A stretch of 64,000 nucleotides of DNA from Kineococcus rhizosphaerae (GTDB lineage: Bacteria; Actinomycetota; Actinomycetes; Actinomycetales; Kineococcaceae), in contig NZ_PVZF01000006.1 in assembly GCF_003002055.1 (NCBI RefSeq), forward strand, positions 186,001-250,000, read 5' to 3'. Below are positions 8,345 to 15,702 of this stretch, piece by piece. The notes under the pieces are model-generated. The model was not told where the DNA came from, ran no database searches, and worked only from the letters and a program-made list of their open reading frames with translations. Both the position numbers and the translations under genes were made by a program. Numbering within the stretch: position 1 is the stretch's first letter; the number at the start of each line of letters is the position of its first letter.

Positions 8345-8359
8345 TTCCACTCAGTGGAA
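8345..8359. promoter_or_regulatory. IclR operator palindrome between iclR and pobA
   Basis: TTCCACTCAGTGGAA has perfect 7-bp arms around one central base. It touches the -10 box of iclR and lies 31 bp upstream of the pobA -10 box, near that promoter's -35 region. It is the only strong palindrome in the 71-bp divergent gap, so it is the natural target of the adjacent IclR protein. Confidence 0.7.
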
Positions 8360-8390
8360 AGGACGGCTGGCGGCGGACCGGACGGCTGCC

Positions 8391-8396
8391 TACCGT
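8391..8396 (+). promoter_or_regulatory. -10 box of leaderless pobA promoter
   Basis: TACCGT followed by 7 nt and the ATG at 8404; no ribosome-binding site is present. Drives the pobA-pcaHG-pcaBDC operon in this reading. Confidence 0.55.
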
Positions 8397-8403
8397 CGGG
8401 TCC

Positions 8404-9594
8404 ATGACGAGGACGTCCACACGCGTTGTCGTGGTCGGCGGGGGCCCCGCGGGGCTCATGGCCTCCCACCTGCTGCACCGCGCCGGGATCGACACGGTGG
8501 TGCTCGACCGCCGCTCGGTCCACGAGATCGAGACCACCCACCGCGCCGGCATCCTCGAACGCGACAGCGTCCGCCTGCTGACCGAGACGGGCGTCTACTC
8601 CGGCGAGGGCACCGAACGCGTCCTGACCGAGGGCGACCGCCACGGCGGGATCTTCCTGCGGTTCGGCGGGCGTTCGCACCACGTCGACTTCGAACGGCTC
8701 GTCGGGGCGTCGGTGTGGCTGTACCCGCAGACCGAGGTGTTCTCCGACCTGCACCGGGCCCGCACCCGCGACGGCGGCGACCTGCGCTACGAGGTCTCCG
8801 ACGTGCAGGTGCACGACGTGGAGGGCTCGCCCCGCGTCACGTACACCGGCGCCGACGGCGGCGCGCACGAGGTCAGCGCGGAGATCGTCGTGGGCGCCGA
8901 CGGGTCGCGCAGCGCTTGCCGCAACCTCGTCGCCGACCACCGCAGGTTCACCCGCGAGTACCCCTTCGCGTGGTTCGGCATCCTGTGCGAGGCGCCCAAG
9001 AGCGCCCCCGAACTGATCTACGCCCGGTCCGAGCGCGGGTTCGCCCTCATCAGCCAGCGCACCGAGTCGGTGCAGCGCATGTACTTCCAGTGCGACCCGA
9101 CCGAGGACCCGGGCTCCTGGTCCGAGGACCGCATCTGGGACGAGCTGCAGACCCGGCTCGCCGGCGAGGACGGTTTCTCCCTGCAGGAGGGCCCCGTCAT
9201 CGACCGGTCCGTCCTGCCGTTCCGCAGCTTCGTCCAGACCCCGATGCGCCACGGCCGCCTCGTCCTGGCCGGCGACGCCGCGCACACGGTCCCCCCGACC
9301 GGGGCCAAGGGGCTCAACCTCGCCCTGGCCGACGTGCGGGTCCTGGCCGAGGTCGTGGAACGGGCGCTGGAGAAGAAGGACCTCGACGTCCTCGACGAGT
9401 ACACCGACCGGGCGCTGGCGCGGGTCTGGAAGGCCCAGCACTTCTCGTACTGGATGACGACGATGCTGCACCGGGCCCCCGGCGCGTCGGACTTCGACGA
9501 GCTGCGCCAGCTCGGGGAACTGAACTCCCTGGTCTCCTCCGAGGCCGGGTCCACCTACCTCGCGGAGGGGTACACGGGATGGCCGACACGATGA
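8404..9594 (+). CDS. pobA: 4-hydroxybenzoate 3-monooxygenase
   Basis: FAD-dependent aromatic hydroxylase converting 4-hydroxybenzoate, O2 and NAD(P)H to protocatechuate in the cytoplasm. The 396-aa length is typical. Motifs: FAD dinucleotide fold GGGPAG (residues 12-17), the DG-type motif GADGSRSACR (164-173) that contacts FAD and NADPH, and GDAAHTVPPTGAKG (290-303) for the FAD ribityl chain. First gene of the operon, under the IclR regulator. It overlaps pcaH by 16 bp, so hydroxylation and ring cleavage are made together. Confidence 0.97.
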   Translation: MTRTSTRVVVVGGGPAGLMASHLLHRAGIDTVVLDRRSVHEIETTHRAGILERDSVRLLTETGVYSGEGTERVLTEGDRHGGIFLRFGGRSHHVDFERLVGASVWLYPQTEVFSDLHRARTRDGGDLRYEVSDVQVHDVEGSPRVTYTGADGGAHEVSAEIVVGADGSRSACRNLVADHRRFTREYPFAWFGILCEAPKSAPELIYARSERGFALISQRTESVQRMYFQCDPTEDPGSWSEDRIWDELQTRLAGEDGFSLQEGPVIDRSVLPFRSFVQTPMRHGRLVLAGDAAHTVPPTGAKGLNLALADVRVLAEVVERALEKKDLDVLDEYTDRALARVWKAQHFSYWMTTMLHRAPGASDFDELRQLGELNSLVSSEAGSTYLAEGYTGWPTR

Positions 9595-10379
9595 CGAGCA
9601 CCCACGACGAGAGCACGGGACTGGAACGGCAGGCCGTCCTGTCCGCGGAGATGCACGAGATCTCCCAGAAGTGGGCGGTGACGTCCGAGCCCGAGCACCA
9701 GCCCCGCCGGGACTACCCGCCGTACCGCTCGACGCTCCTGCGCCACCCCACCAAGGACCTGCAGCAGGTCGACCCCGAGGGCGTCGAGCTGTGGGCCCCC
9801 GCGTTCGGGCAGCGCGACGTCGACCCCCTGGAGTCGGACCTGACGATCCAGCGCGGCGGTGAACCCCTCGGCGAGCGGATGGTCGTCACCGGCCGGGTGC
9901 TCGACGGCGAGGGGCGCCCCGTGCGCCACCAGCTGGTGGAGATCTGGCAGGCCAACGCCGGCGGCCGCTACGTCCACCAGCGCGACCAGCACCCCGCGCC
10001 GCTGGACCCGAACTTCACGGGCATGGGCCGGACCCTCACCGACGCCGACGGCACGTACCGGTTCACGACGATCAAACCCGGGCCCTACCCGTGGCGGAAC
10101 CACCACACGGCCTGGCGGCCGGCGCACATCCACTTCTCGCTGTTCGGCACCGACTTCACCCAGCGCCTCGTCACGCAGATGTACTTCCCCGGGGACCCGC
10201 TGTTCGCGCTGGACCCGATCTACCAGTCCGTCGTCGACCCGGCCGCGCGCGAACGCCTCGTCGCGGCCTACGACCACGACGTCACCACCCACGAGTGGGC
10301 CACCGGGTACCGCTGGGACATCGTCCTGACCGGTTCGCACCGCACGCCCACCGAGGACGACACGGAAGGTGCGCTGTGA
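9579..10379 (+). CDS. pcaH: Protocatechuate 3,4-dioxygenase beta subunit
   Basis: Iron(III)-binding subunit of the intradiol dioxygenase that opens protocatechuate to 3-carboxy-cis,cis-muconate. The non-heme iron ligands are visible: Tyr131 in GGRY, Tyr170 in KPGPYPW, and His183 and His185 in RPAHIHF. Length 266 aa; the N-terminal part is somewhat extended, as in other actinobacterial PcaH. I start at ATG 9579 after GGAGGGG; ATG 9591 is an alternative. It overlaps pobA by 16 bp and ends with GTGA, coupling it to pcaG. Confidence 0.96.
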   Translation: MADTMTSTHDESTGLERQAVLSAEMHEISQKWAVTSEPEHQPRRDYPPYRSTLLRHPTKDLQQVDPEGVELWAPAFGQRDVDPLESDLTIQRGGEPLGERMVVTGRVLDGEGRPVRHQLVEIWQANAGGRYVHQRDQHPAPLDPNFTGMGRTLTDADGTYRFTTIKPGPYPWRNHHTAWRPAHIHFSLFGTDFTQRLVTQMYFPGDPLFALDPIYQSVVDPAARERLVAAYDHDVTTHEWATGYRWDIVLTGSHRTPTEDDTEGAL

Positions 10380-10927
10380 CCCTCGCCCCCACCCCGGGCC
10401 AGACCGTCGGCCCGTTCTTCCACTACGCCCTGCCCTACGAGGGCGACAGCGACCTCGTGCCGATCGGCGCACCCGGCGCGATCCGGTTGCACGGCACCGT
10501 GGCCGACGGGGCGGGGGCCCCCGTCATCGACGCGATCATCGAGGTCTGGCAGGCCGGCCCCGACGGCCGGGTCGTCCGGGCCGCAGGGTCCCTGCACCGC
10601 GACGGGTACACGTTCACGGGTTTCGGCCGCGCGGCGACGGACCGCGCGGGTCACTACTCCTTCACCACCCTGACCCCCGGCGGCGTGGACGGCGGTCTGC
10701 CGTTCTTCGCCCTCACGGTGTTCGCGCGGGGGCTGACCCACCGCCTGAACACCCGTGCGTACCTGCCCGTGCCCGACGGCGCGGACGACGCGCTGCTGCG
10801 CGCGGCCGGGCAGCGGCGCCGGACCCTGCTCACCACCGCCGACGCCGACGGCTACCGTTTCGACGTGCACTTCCAGGGCCCCGACGAGACCGTGTTCCTC
10901 ACCACGCCCGGCGAACGCGTCCCGTGA
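10376..10927 (+). CDS. pcaG: Protocatechuate 3,4-dioxygenase alpha subunit
   Basis: The partner subunit of PcaH, with the intradiol dioxygenase fold but without the iron ligands. At 183 aa it has the family's GQTVGPFFHYAL opening and the IEVWQAGPDGR and FGRAATDRAGHYSF segments that match the beta subunit. The GTG start overlaps the pcaH stop (GTGA), which helps the 1:1 stoichiometry of the (alpha-beta)n complex. A 115-bp gap to pcaB follows, the only real gap in the operon. Confidence 0.95.
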   Translation: MTLAPTPGQTVGPFFHYALPYEGDSDLVPIGAPGAIRLHGTVADGAGAPVIDAIIEVWQAGPDGRVVRAAGSLHRDGYTFTGFGRAATDRAGHYSFTTLTPGGVDGGLPFFALTVFARGLTHRLNTRAYLPVPDGADDALLRAAGQRRRTLLTTADADGYRFDVHFQGPDETVFLTTPGERVP

Positions 10928-11042
10928 GCGACAGGAGGCGCAACACCGTCCGGACCGAGGGGACGCGCCGACGGAGTCGCTGCGCGGCCCCGAGGGGAGG
11001 CGGTGTCCCCAGCGCCGACGCGGAGCGAACGGGGAGAGGGCG
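10928..11042 (+). other. 115-bp spacer inside the pca operon
   Basis: This is the only sizable gap in an otherwise overlapping operon. It contains two copies of CCGAGGGGA (10956-10964 and 10990-10998) each followed by a related GCGCCGACG block, and short inverted pairs (CGTCC/GGACG; ACACCG/CGGTGT). I see no convincing gene or rho-independent terminator. It may be a decayed repeat or an mRNA structure tuning pcaG versus pcaB expression. Confidence 0.3.
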
Positions 11043-12026
11043 GTGAGCGACCTGTTCCGCCCCGGCGACCACCGCGCGGGCGAGCTGTTCACCGACGCCG
11101 CGTTCACCGCGGCGATGGTGGCCGTCGAGTCCGCGTGGGCGGGGGTCGACCTGCACGTCCCCGACCTCGACCTCGCCTCCGCCACCGAGTCGGGGGCGAA
11201 CCCGGTGATCCCGCTGGTGCGGGCGTTGAAGGAGGCCAACCCGGGGGTCGACGTCCACACGGGCCTGACGAGCCAGGACGTCCTCGACACCGCGCTCGTG
11301 CTGCTGCTGCGCGAGGCGGTCACGGTGGTGCGGGAGAACCTCGACCGCGCCGGTGCCGCACTGGGGTCCCTCGACGACGCTCACGGGCGGACCCCGGCGA
11401 TCGCCCGCACCCTGACGCAGTGGGCGTTGCCGATCACCCTGTCCGAGCGGTTCACCGCCTGGGGCACGGGGCTGGCGGAGGCCGCGCACGACCTCGCGGC
11501 GCTGGTGTTCCCCGTCCAGGCCGGCGGCCCGGTCGGGACGCTGGCCGACCGGCGTGGACTGGCCGCCCGGCTGGGCCTGGCCGACGTCGCCTCGTGGCAC
11601 ACGAACCGCCGGCCCGTCACCCGCGCGGGCGACGCGCTCGTGGCCGCATGCGACGCGTGCGGGCACGTCGCCCGGGACGTCCTGACGCTGTCGCGCCCGG
11701 AACTCGGCGAGGTCTCCGAGGGGTCGGGCGGCGGGTCGTCGTCCATGCCGCACAAGGCGAACCCGGCGCTGTCGACGCTGGTCCGCTCCACCGCGCTCGT
11801 CGCCCCGCACCTGGGGGCCGCGCTGCACTCCGCGGCGGCCGACCAGGTCGACGAACGGGCCGACGGCGCCTGGCACGCCGAGTGGGACACCCTGCGGCTG
11901 CTGGCGCGCCGGACGGTCGTCGCGACCGCGCAGACGGCGGACCTGCTGGCCGGGCTCCGCGTGCACCCCGAGCGGATCGCCGCGAACCTGGCGGCCGCCG
12001 AACAGATCCGAGGAGGAACCGCGTGA
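11043..12026 (+). CDS. pcaB: 3-carboxy-cis,cis-muconate cycloisomerase, short form
   Basis: Fumarase/aspartase-superfamily lyase that cyclises 3-carboxy-cis,cis-muconate to 4-carboxymuconolactone. The superfamily signature GSGGGSSSMPHKANP (with the catalytic Ser loop) and the TSQDVLDTAL block are present. At 327 aa it is clearly shorter than the roughly 450-aa Pseudomonas PcaB: it ends about 90 residues after the signature, lacking the C-terminal domain. The downstream gene overlaps its stop by GTGA, so the short end looks native, not a frameshift. GTG start at 11043 follows GGGGAGAGG. Confidence 0.92.
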   Translation: MSDLFRPGDHRAGELFTDAAFTAAMVAVESAWAGVDLHVPDLDLASATESGANPVIPLVRALKEANPGVDVHTGLTSQDVLDTALVLLLREAVTVVRENLDRAGAALGSLDDAHGRTPAIARTLTQWALPITLSERFTAWGTGLAEAAHDLAALVFPVQAGGPVGTLADRRGLAARLGLADVASWHTNRRPVTRAGDALVAACDACGHVARDVLTLSRPELGEVSEGSGGGSSSMPHKANPALSTLVRSTALVAPHLGAALHSAAADQVDERADGAWHAEWDTLRLLARRTVVATAQTADLLAGLRVHPERIAANLAAAEQIRGGTA

Positions 12027-12745
12027 CCACCCTCGTCCTGGGCCCGTCGCTGGGCACCACCGCCGCCACCTGCTGGGGACCCGTCACGGACCTGCTGCGC
12101 GCCGAGTTCGACGTCGTGGCCTGGGAACTGCCCGGTCACGGCGCCGACCGGTCGGCGGTCCCCGACGAGCTGACGATCGCCGACCTCGCGCAGCGCGTGG
12201 TGGACGCCGTCCCCGGGCCGTTCCTGTACGCCGGGGACTCCGTCGGTGGCCAGGTCGGGTTGCAGCTGCTCCTCGACCACCCCGACCGCGTCCTCGGCGC
12301 CGTCCTGTGCTGCACGGGGGCGCGGATCGGGACGCCGGAGTCGTGGGCCGAGCGGACCGCGCAGGTGCGGGGTTCGGGCACGGCGTCGCTGGTCGCCGCG
12401 ACGGCTGCGCGCTGGTTCGCCCCGGGGTTCCTCGAACGGCAGCCCGACCGCGGCGCGGCGCTGCTGCACGCGCTGCGCGACACCGACCCCGCCGGGTACG
12501 TCGCGGTCTGCGGCGCGCTGGCCCGGTTCGACGTGCGGGACCGGCTGGGGGAGATCGGCCGCCCGGTCGTCGCCGTCGCGGGCGCCCACGACGCGGTCTG
12601 CCCCCCGGAGTCGTTGCGCGAGATCGCGGACGGTGTGCAGGACGGACGTCTGGTGGTCCTCGACGACGTCGCCCACCAGGCCCCCGCGGAGGACCCGCAG
12701 GAGATCGCCCGGATCGTCCGGGAACTGGCCGAGGAGGTCTCGTGA
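12023..12745 (+). CDS. pcaD: 3-oxoadipate enol-lactonase
   Basis: Alpha/beta-hydrolase of 240 aa that hydrolyses 3-oxoadipate enol-lactone to 3-oxoadipate. The nucleophile elbow is GDSVGG; the acid is likely the Asp in VAGAHDAVCPP and the base the His in DDVAHQAP, completing the triad. The oxyanion loop lies around LGPSLGTT. The start overlaps the pcaB stop and the stop overlaps the pcaC start, both as GTGA. In several actinobacteria pcaD and pcaC are fused into one PcaL protein; here they are separate but directly coupled. Confidence 0.94.
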   Translation: MTTLVLGPSLGTTAATCWGPVTDLLRAEFDVVAWELPGHGADRSAVPDELTIADLAQRVVDAVPGPFLYAGDSVGGQVGLQLLLDHPDRVLGAVLCCTGARIGTPESWAERTAQVRGSGTASLVAATAARWFAPGFLERQPDRGAALLHALRDTDPAGYVAVCGALARFDVRDRLGEIGRPVVAVAGAHDAVCPPESLREIADGVQDGRLVVLDDVAHQAPAEDPQEIARIVRELAEEVS

Positions 12746-13143
12746 GCGAACCCACCCCCGAGCCCACCCCCGAGCACGTGGCGGGCATGCGCGTGCGCCG
12801 GGAGGTGCTGGGCAACGCCCACGTCGACCGCGCCGTGGCCGCCACGACGGGTTTCACCGCCGACTTCCAGCGCTACATCACGGAGAACGCGTGGGGCGCG
12901 GTGTGGACCCGGCCCGGCCTGGACCGGCGCAGCCGTTCCCTCATCACGCTGACGGCGCTCATCGCGCGCGGTCACCACGAGGAGTTCGCGATGCACGTCC
13001 GGGCGGCGCGCACCAACGGCGTCACCGTGGACGAGATCGGGGAGGTCATCCTGCAGTCCGCCGTCTACTGCGGGGTCCCCGACGCCAACACCGCGTTCCG
13101 GATCGCGGCGCAGGTGCTGGCCGAGCTCGGCGAGGAGCTCTAG
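12742..13143 (+). CDS. pcaC: 4-carboxymuconolactone decarboxylase
   Basis: Small (133 aa) AhpD-like all-helical decarboxylase turning 4-carboxymuconolactone into 3-oxoadipate enol-lactone. Typical features are WTRPGLDRRSRSLITLTALI, the EEFAMHVRAARTNGVT segment with its conserved His, and EIGEVILQSAVYCGVPDANTA'F'-type ending. It is the last gene of the operon, coupled to pcaD. The transferase and thiolase (pcaIJ, pcaF) that finish the 3-oxoadipate pathway are not in the window. Confidence 0.95.
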   Translation: MSEPTPEPTPEHVAGMRVRREVLGNAHVDRAVAATTGFTADFQRYITENAWGAVWTRPGLDRRSRSLITLTALIARGHHEEFAMHVRAARTNGVTVDEIGEVILQSAVYCGVPDANTAFRIAAQVLAELGEEL

Positions 13144-13174
13144 CCGCCGGGTCGGCGCGACCGGGTGCCCCTGC

Positions 13175-14227
13175 TCAGCCCCCGCTGGGACCCGTGGGGG
13201 CCGGCCCCTCGCCCCCACCGGGCTGGGCTCGGGCGCGGACCTGTGCGGGCACCGGCCAGCCGGCACGGGTTCCGTCGACGTGCTCGACCTCGTCCTCCCA
13301 CGGCACCCGGTACCGCCCGGCGGCCAGGTCGGCGACCCACGTGTAGGGGTTGTCGCGGGCCCCGCCCTCGACGGCGACGTACCCGCGGTGGCCGAGCTGG
13401 TAGACGTTGTTCTCCACCCCCCACCGGCGACGGGCGTCGTCGGCGCGCGAGGGCACCACCTCGGCGGTCACCAGGCGGTCGGGGGTCGCGTCCCCCTCGA
13501 CCAGCACGGTGCCGTCGACGTCGCAGACCATCGCCGCCCCCTGGGACCAGATCCCGTTCGGGTCCGGGCCGGCCATGCAGACCGAGACGGTGTAGGCGAG
13601 GTTGTGGAAGGCGTTGGCCTGGTTGGTGATCCGCCACGACTGCGCGATGGGGTGGGTGTACCCGGCGGTGCGCAGGATGACGTTCGCCCCGCGGTAGGCG
13701 GCCTCGCGGGCCACTTCGGGCAGCATCCCGTCGTGGCAGATGACCAGGGCCAGCCTCGATCCCGCGGGACCGTCGCACACGGGGATCCCGAGGTCGCCCG
13801 GCTGCCAGGGTTCCATCGGGACCCAGGGGTGCAGCTTGCGGTAATACAGCTGCACGGTGCCGGTGTCGTCGACGACGATCCCGGAGTTCCAGGGGGCGCC
13901 GCCGGGGTTGCGCTCCATCAGTGAGAAGCACCCCCACACCCCCGCCTCGGCACAGGCCTCCGTCAACGTCGTCACCTCGGGGCCGTCCCGGTCGACGAGG
14001 AGGGTGTCGTCGAGGAACGTCTGCGGGTCCAGGCCGTTGAGGCTGTACTCGGGGAAGACGACCAGGTCGAGGGTGGGCATGCCCCGCTTGGCCCGGCGCA
14101 GCAGGTCGGCCAGGCGCCCGGCCTGGGCCTGCAGGTCGGCGGGGCGGGTGACGACGGGGACGCGGGCCTGGACCATCCCCACCACCAGGGCACCGGGCGA
14201 GGGGTTCAGCCCGTCCAGGCCGGTCAC
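13175..14227 (-). CDS. Carbon-nitrogen hydrolase, formamidase/aliphatic amidase (AmiF/AmiE)-like
   Basis: Nitrilase-superfamily amidase of 350 aa. The Glu-Lys-Cys triad is visible: Glu in VFPEYSLNG, Lys in YYRKLHPW and Cys in VICHDGMLPE. The following REAAYRGANVILRTAGYT and WRITNQANAFHNL blocks are those of formamidase AmiF and short-chain aliphatic amidases. It would release ammonia from a small amide. Last gene of the five-gene amidohydrolytic operon, coupled by GTGA to the amidase upstream. The C-terminal 40 residues (Gly/Pro-rich) look dispensable. Confidence 0.88.
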   Translation of the reverse strand: MTGLDGLNPSPGALVVGMVQARVPVVTRPADLQAQAGRLADLLRRAKRGMPTLDLVVFPEYSLNGLDPQTFLDDTLLVDRDGPEVTTLTEACAEAGVWGCFSLMERNPGGAPWNSGIVVDDTGTVQLYYRKLHPWVPMEPWQPGDLGIPVCDGPAGSRLALVICHDGMLPEVAREAAYRGANVILRTAGYTHPIAQSWRITNQANAFHNLAYTVSVCMAGPDPNGIWSQGAAMVCDVDGTVLVEGDATPDRLVTAEVVPSRADDARRRWGVENNVYQLGHRGYVAVEGGARDNPYTWVADLAAGRYRVPWEDEVEHVDGTRAGWPVPAQVRARAQPGGGEGPAPTGPSGG

Positions 14228-15702
14228 GCCGTGACCCCGGCGGGTTCGGCGGCCCGCCCGAGCAGCGCGGGCCAGTGCTGCGCCCACGGGGCGGCGGCCT
14301 CGAAGGCCGCCGAGGCGCGCAGCACGGCGGCGTCGCCCAGGTGCGGGCCGACGATCTGCAGGCCCACGGGCAGGCCGTCGGCGGTGAACCCCGCCGGGAC
14401 GCTCGCGGCGGGCTGACCGGTCATGTTCATCGGGTTCACGAAACCCAGCCAGGCGTTGTCGGCGACGGTGCGCCCGTCGATCTCCGTGGGGCCCTGCACG
14501 CCGAGCCCGAAGGGCGGCACCGCCAGGGTGGGGGTCAGCAGCAGGTCGTACCCGGCCATGAACCGCCACATCCGGTTGACGACCCGTTTGCGCGTGACCA
14601 GGGCGTCGGTGAAGTCCTCGGCCGTCCACGGGTGGTCCAGCAGGGCTCGCAGGTGCGGGGACGTGTCGGGGTGCTCGCGCGCCAGGGCGCGCATCCCGCG
14701 CAGGTCCGTCTCGGCGGCGACCATCGCCCAGAACGCGTCACCGGCATCGCCGAGGTCGGGGCCGGCCTCCTCGACGTGGGCGCCCAGGTCGGCGAAGACG
14801 CCCACGGCGCGCTCGACGACCTCCCGCACCCGGGGGTCGACGGGCAGGTGCCCCAGGTCGGGGCTGTAGGCCACCCGCAGACCGGCCACCGGTCCCCCGG
14901 CGGCGGCCGCCGTCCAGTCCACGTCGAGGCACGGGATGGAGTGCCGGTCGCGCGGGTCGGGGCCCGCGACGACCGACAGCAGCAGGGCGGCGTCGGCGAC
15001 GGTGCGGGTCAGGGGCCCGACGTGCTCGAGGCTCTCCCAGCTGGAGATGCCCGGGTAGCGCTCGTCGCGGGTGCCGGGGTACAGCGGGACCCGGCCCATG
15101 GACGCCTTGATCCCGTAGAGGCCGCAGTGCGCGGCGGGGATGCGGATGGAACCCCCACCGTCGCTGCCGAACGCCAGCGGCGCCATCCCGGTCGCCACCG
15201 CGACGGCCGACCCCGCGCTGGAACCCCCGGGGGTGAGGTCGGGGTTCCACGGGTTGCGCGTGGTCGGGCTGACGGGGTTGTCCGCGACGGCGCTGTACCC
15301 GAACTCCGGGACGGTCGTCTGCCCCAGCAGGACCGCTCCGGCCGCCCGGGCGCGCTCCACGACGATGTCGTCCTCGTCGGGGACGAAGTCGAGGTAGGCC
15401 GGTGAACCGTTGCGGTTGCGGACCCCCCGGGTGGCGATGAGGTCCTTCACCGCCAGCGGCACCCCGGCCAGCGGGCCGACCCGCTCGCCGCGGGCCAGGG
15501 CGGCGTCCACGGCCGCCGCCTGCTCCCGCGCGGCGTCGGCCGTCAGCTCCACGAAAGCGTGCAGGGTCGCGTCCAGTTCCTCGATTCGGGACAGCGCGGC
15601 GTCGGTGACCTCGGCCGCCGAGACGGTGCGCTCGCGGACCAGGCGGGCCAGGTCGGTGGCGGGCAGCCGGGTGAGCTCGTCGAGGGTGGTGGGCTCGCTC
15701 AC
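14224..15702 (-). CDS. Amidase signature family hydrolase
   Basis: Ser-cisSer-Lys amidase of 492 aa. Lys in PLAVKDLIATRG, cis-Ser in GGSSAGSAVAVATG and the nucleophile Ser in GSDGGGSIRIPA are in place, and the C-terminal PAASVPAGFTADGLPVGLQIVGP is typical. It hydrolyses an amide, possibly a carbamoyl or ureido compound. GTG start overlaps the permease stop by 4 bp and its stop overlaps the formamidase-like gene by 4 bp. Long in-frame sequence upstream of 15702 is antisense to the permease and was not included. Confidence 0.9.
   Translation of the reverse strand: MSEPTTLDELTRLPATDLARLVRERTVSAAEVTDAALSRIEELDATLHAFVELTADAAREQAAAVDAALARGERVGPLAGVPLAVKDLIATRGVRNRNGSPAYLDFVPDEDDIVVERARAAGAVLLGQTTVPEFGYSAVADNPVSPTTRNPWNPDLTPGGSSAGSAVAVATGMAPLAFGSDGGGSIRIPAAHCGLYGIKASMGRVPLYPGTRDERYPGISSWESLEHVGPLTRTVADAALLLSVVAGPDPRDRHSIPCLDVDWTAAAAGGPVAGLRVAYSPDLGHLPVDPRVREVVERAVGVFADLGAHVEEAGPDLGDAGDAFWAMVAAETDLRGMRALAREHPDTSPHLRALLDHPWTAEDFTDALVTRKRVVNRMWRFMAGYDLLLTPTLAVPPFGLGVQGPTEIDGRTVADNAWLGFVNPMNMTGQPAASVPAGFTADGLPVGLQIVGPHLGDAAVLRASAAFEAAAPWAQHWPALLGRAAEPAGVTA

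Noticed and set aside
13175-14629. Formamidase frame extended to 14629
   Set aside because: The extension overlaps the amidase gene in another frame and lacks homology-like content; GTG 14227 gives the standard overlap.
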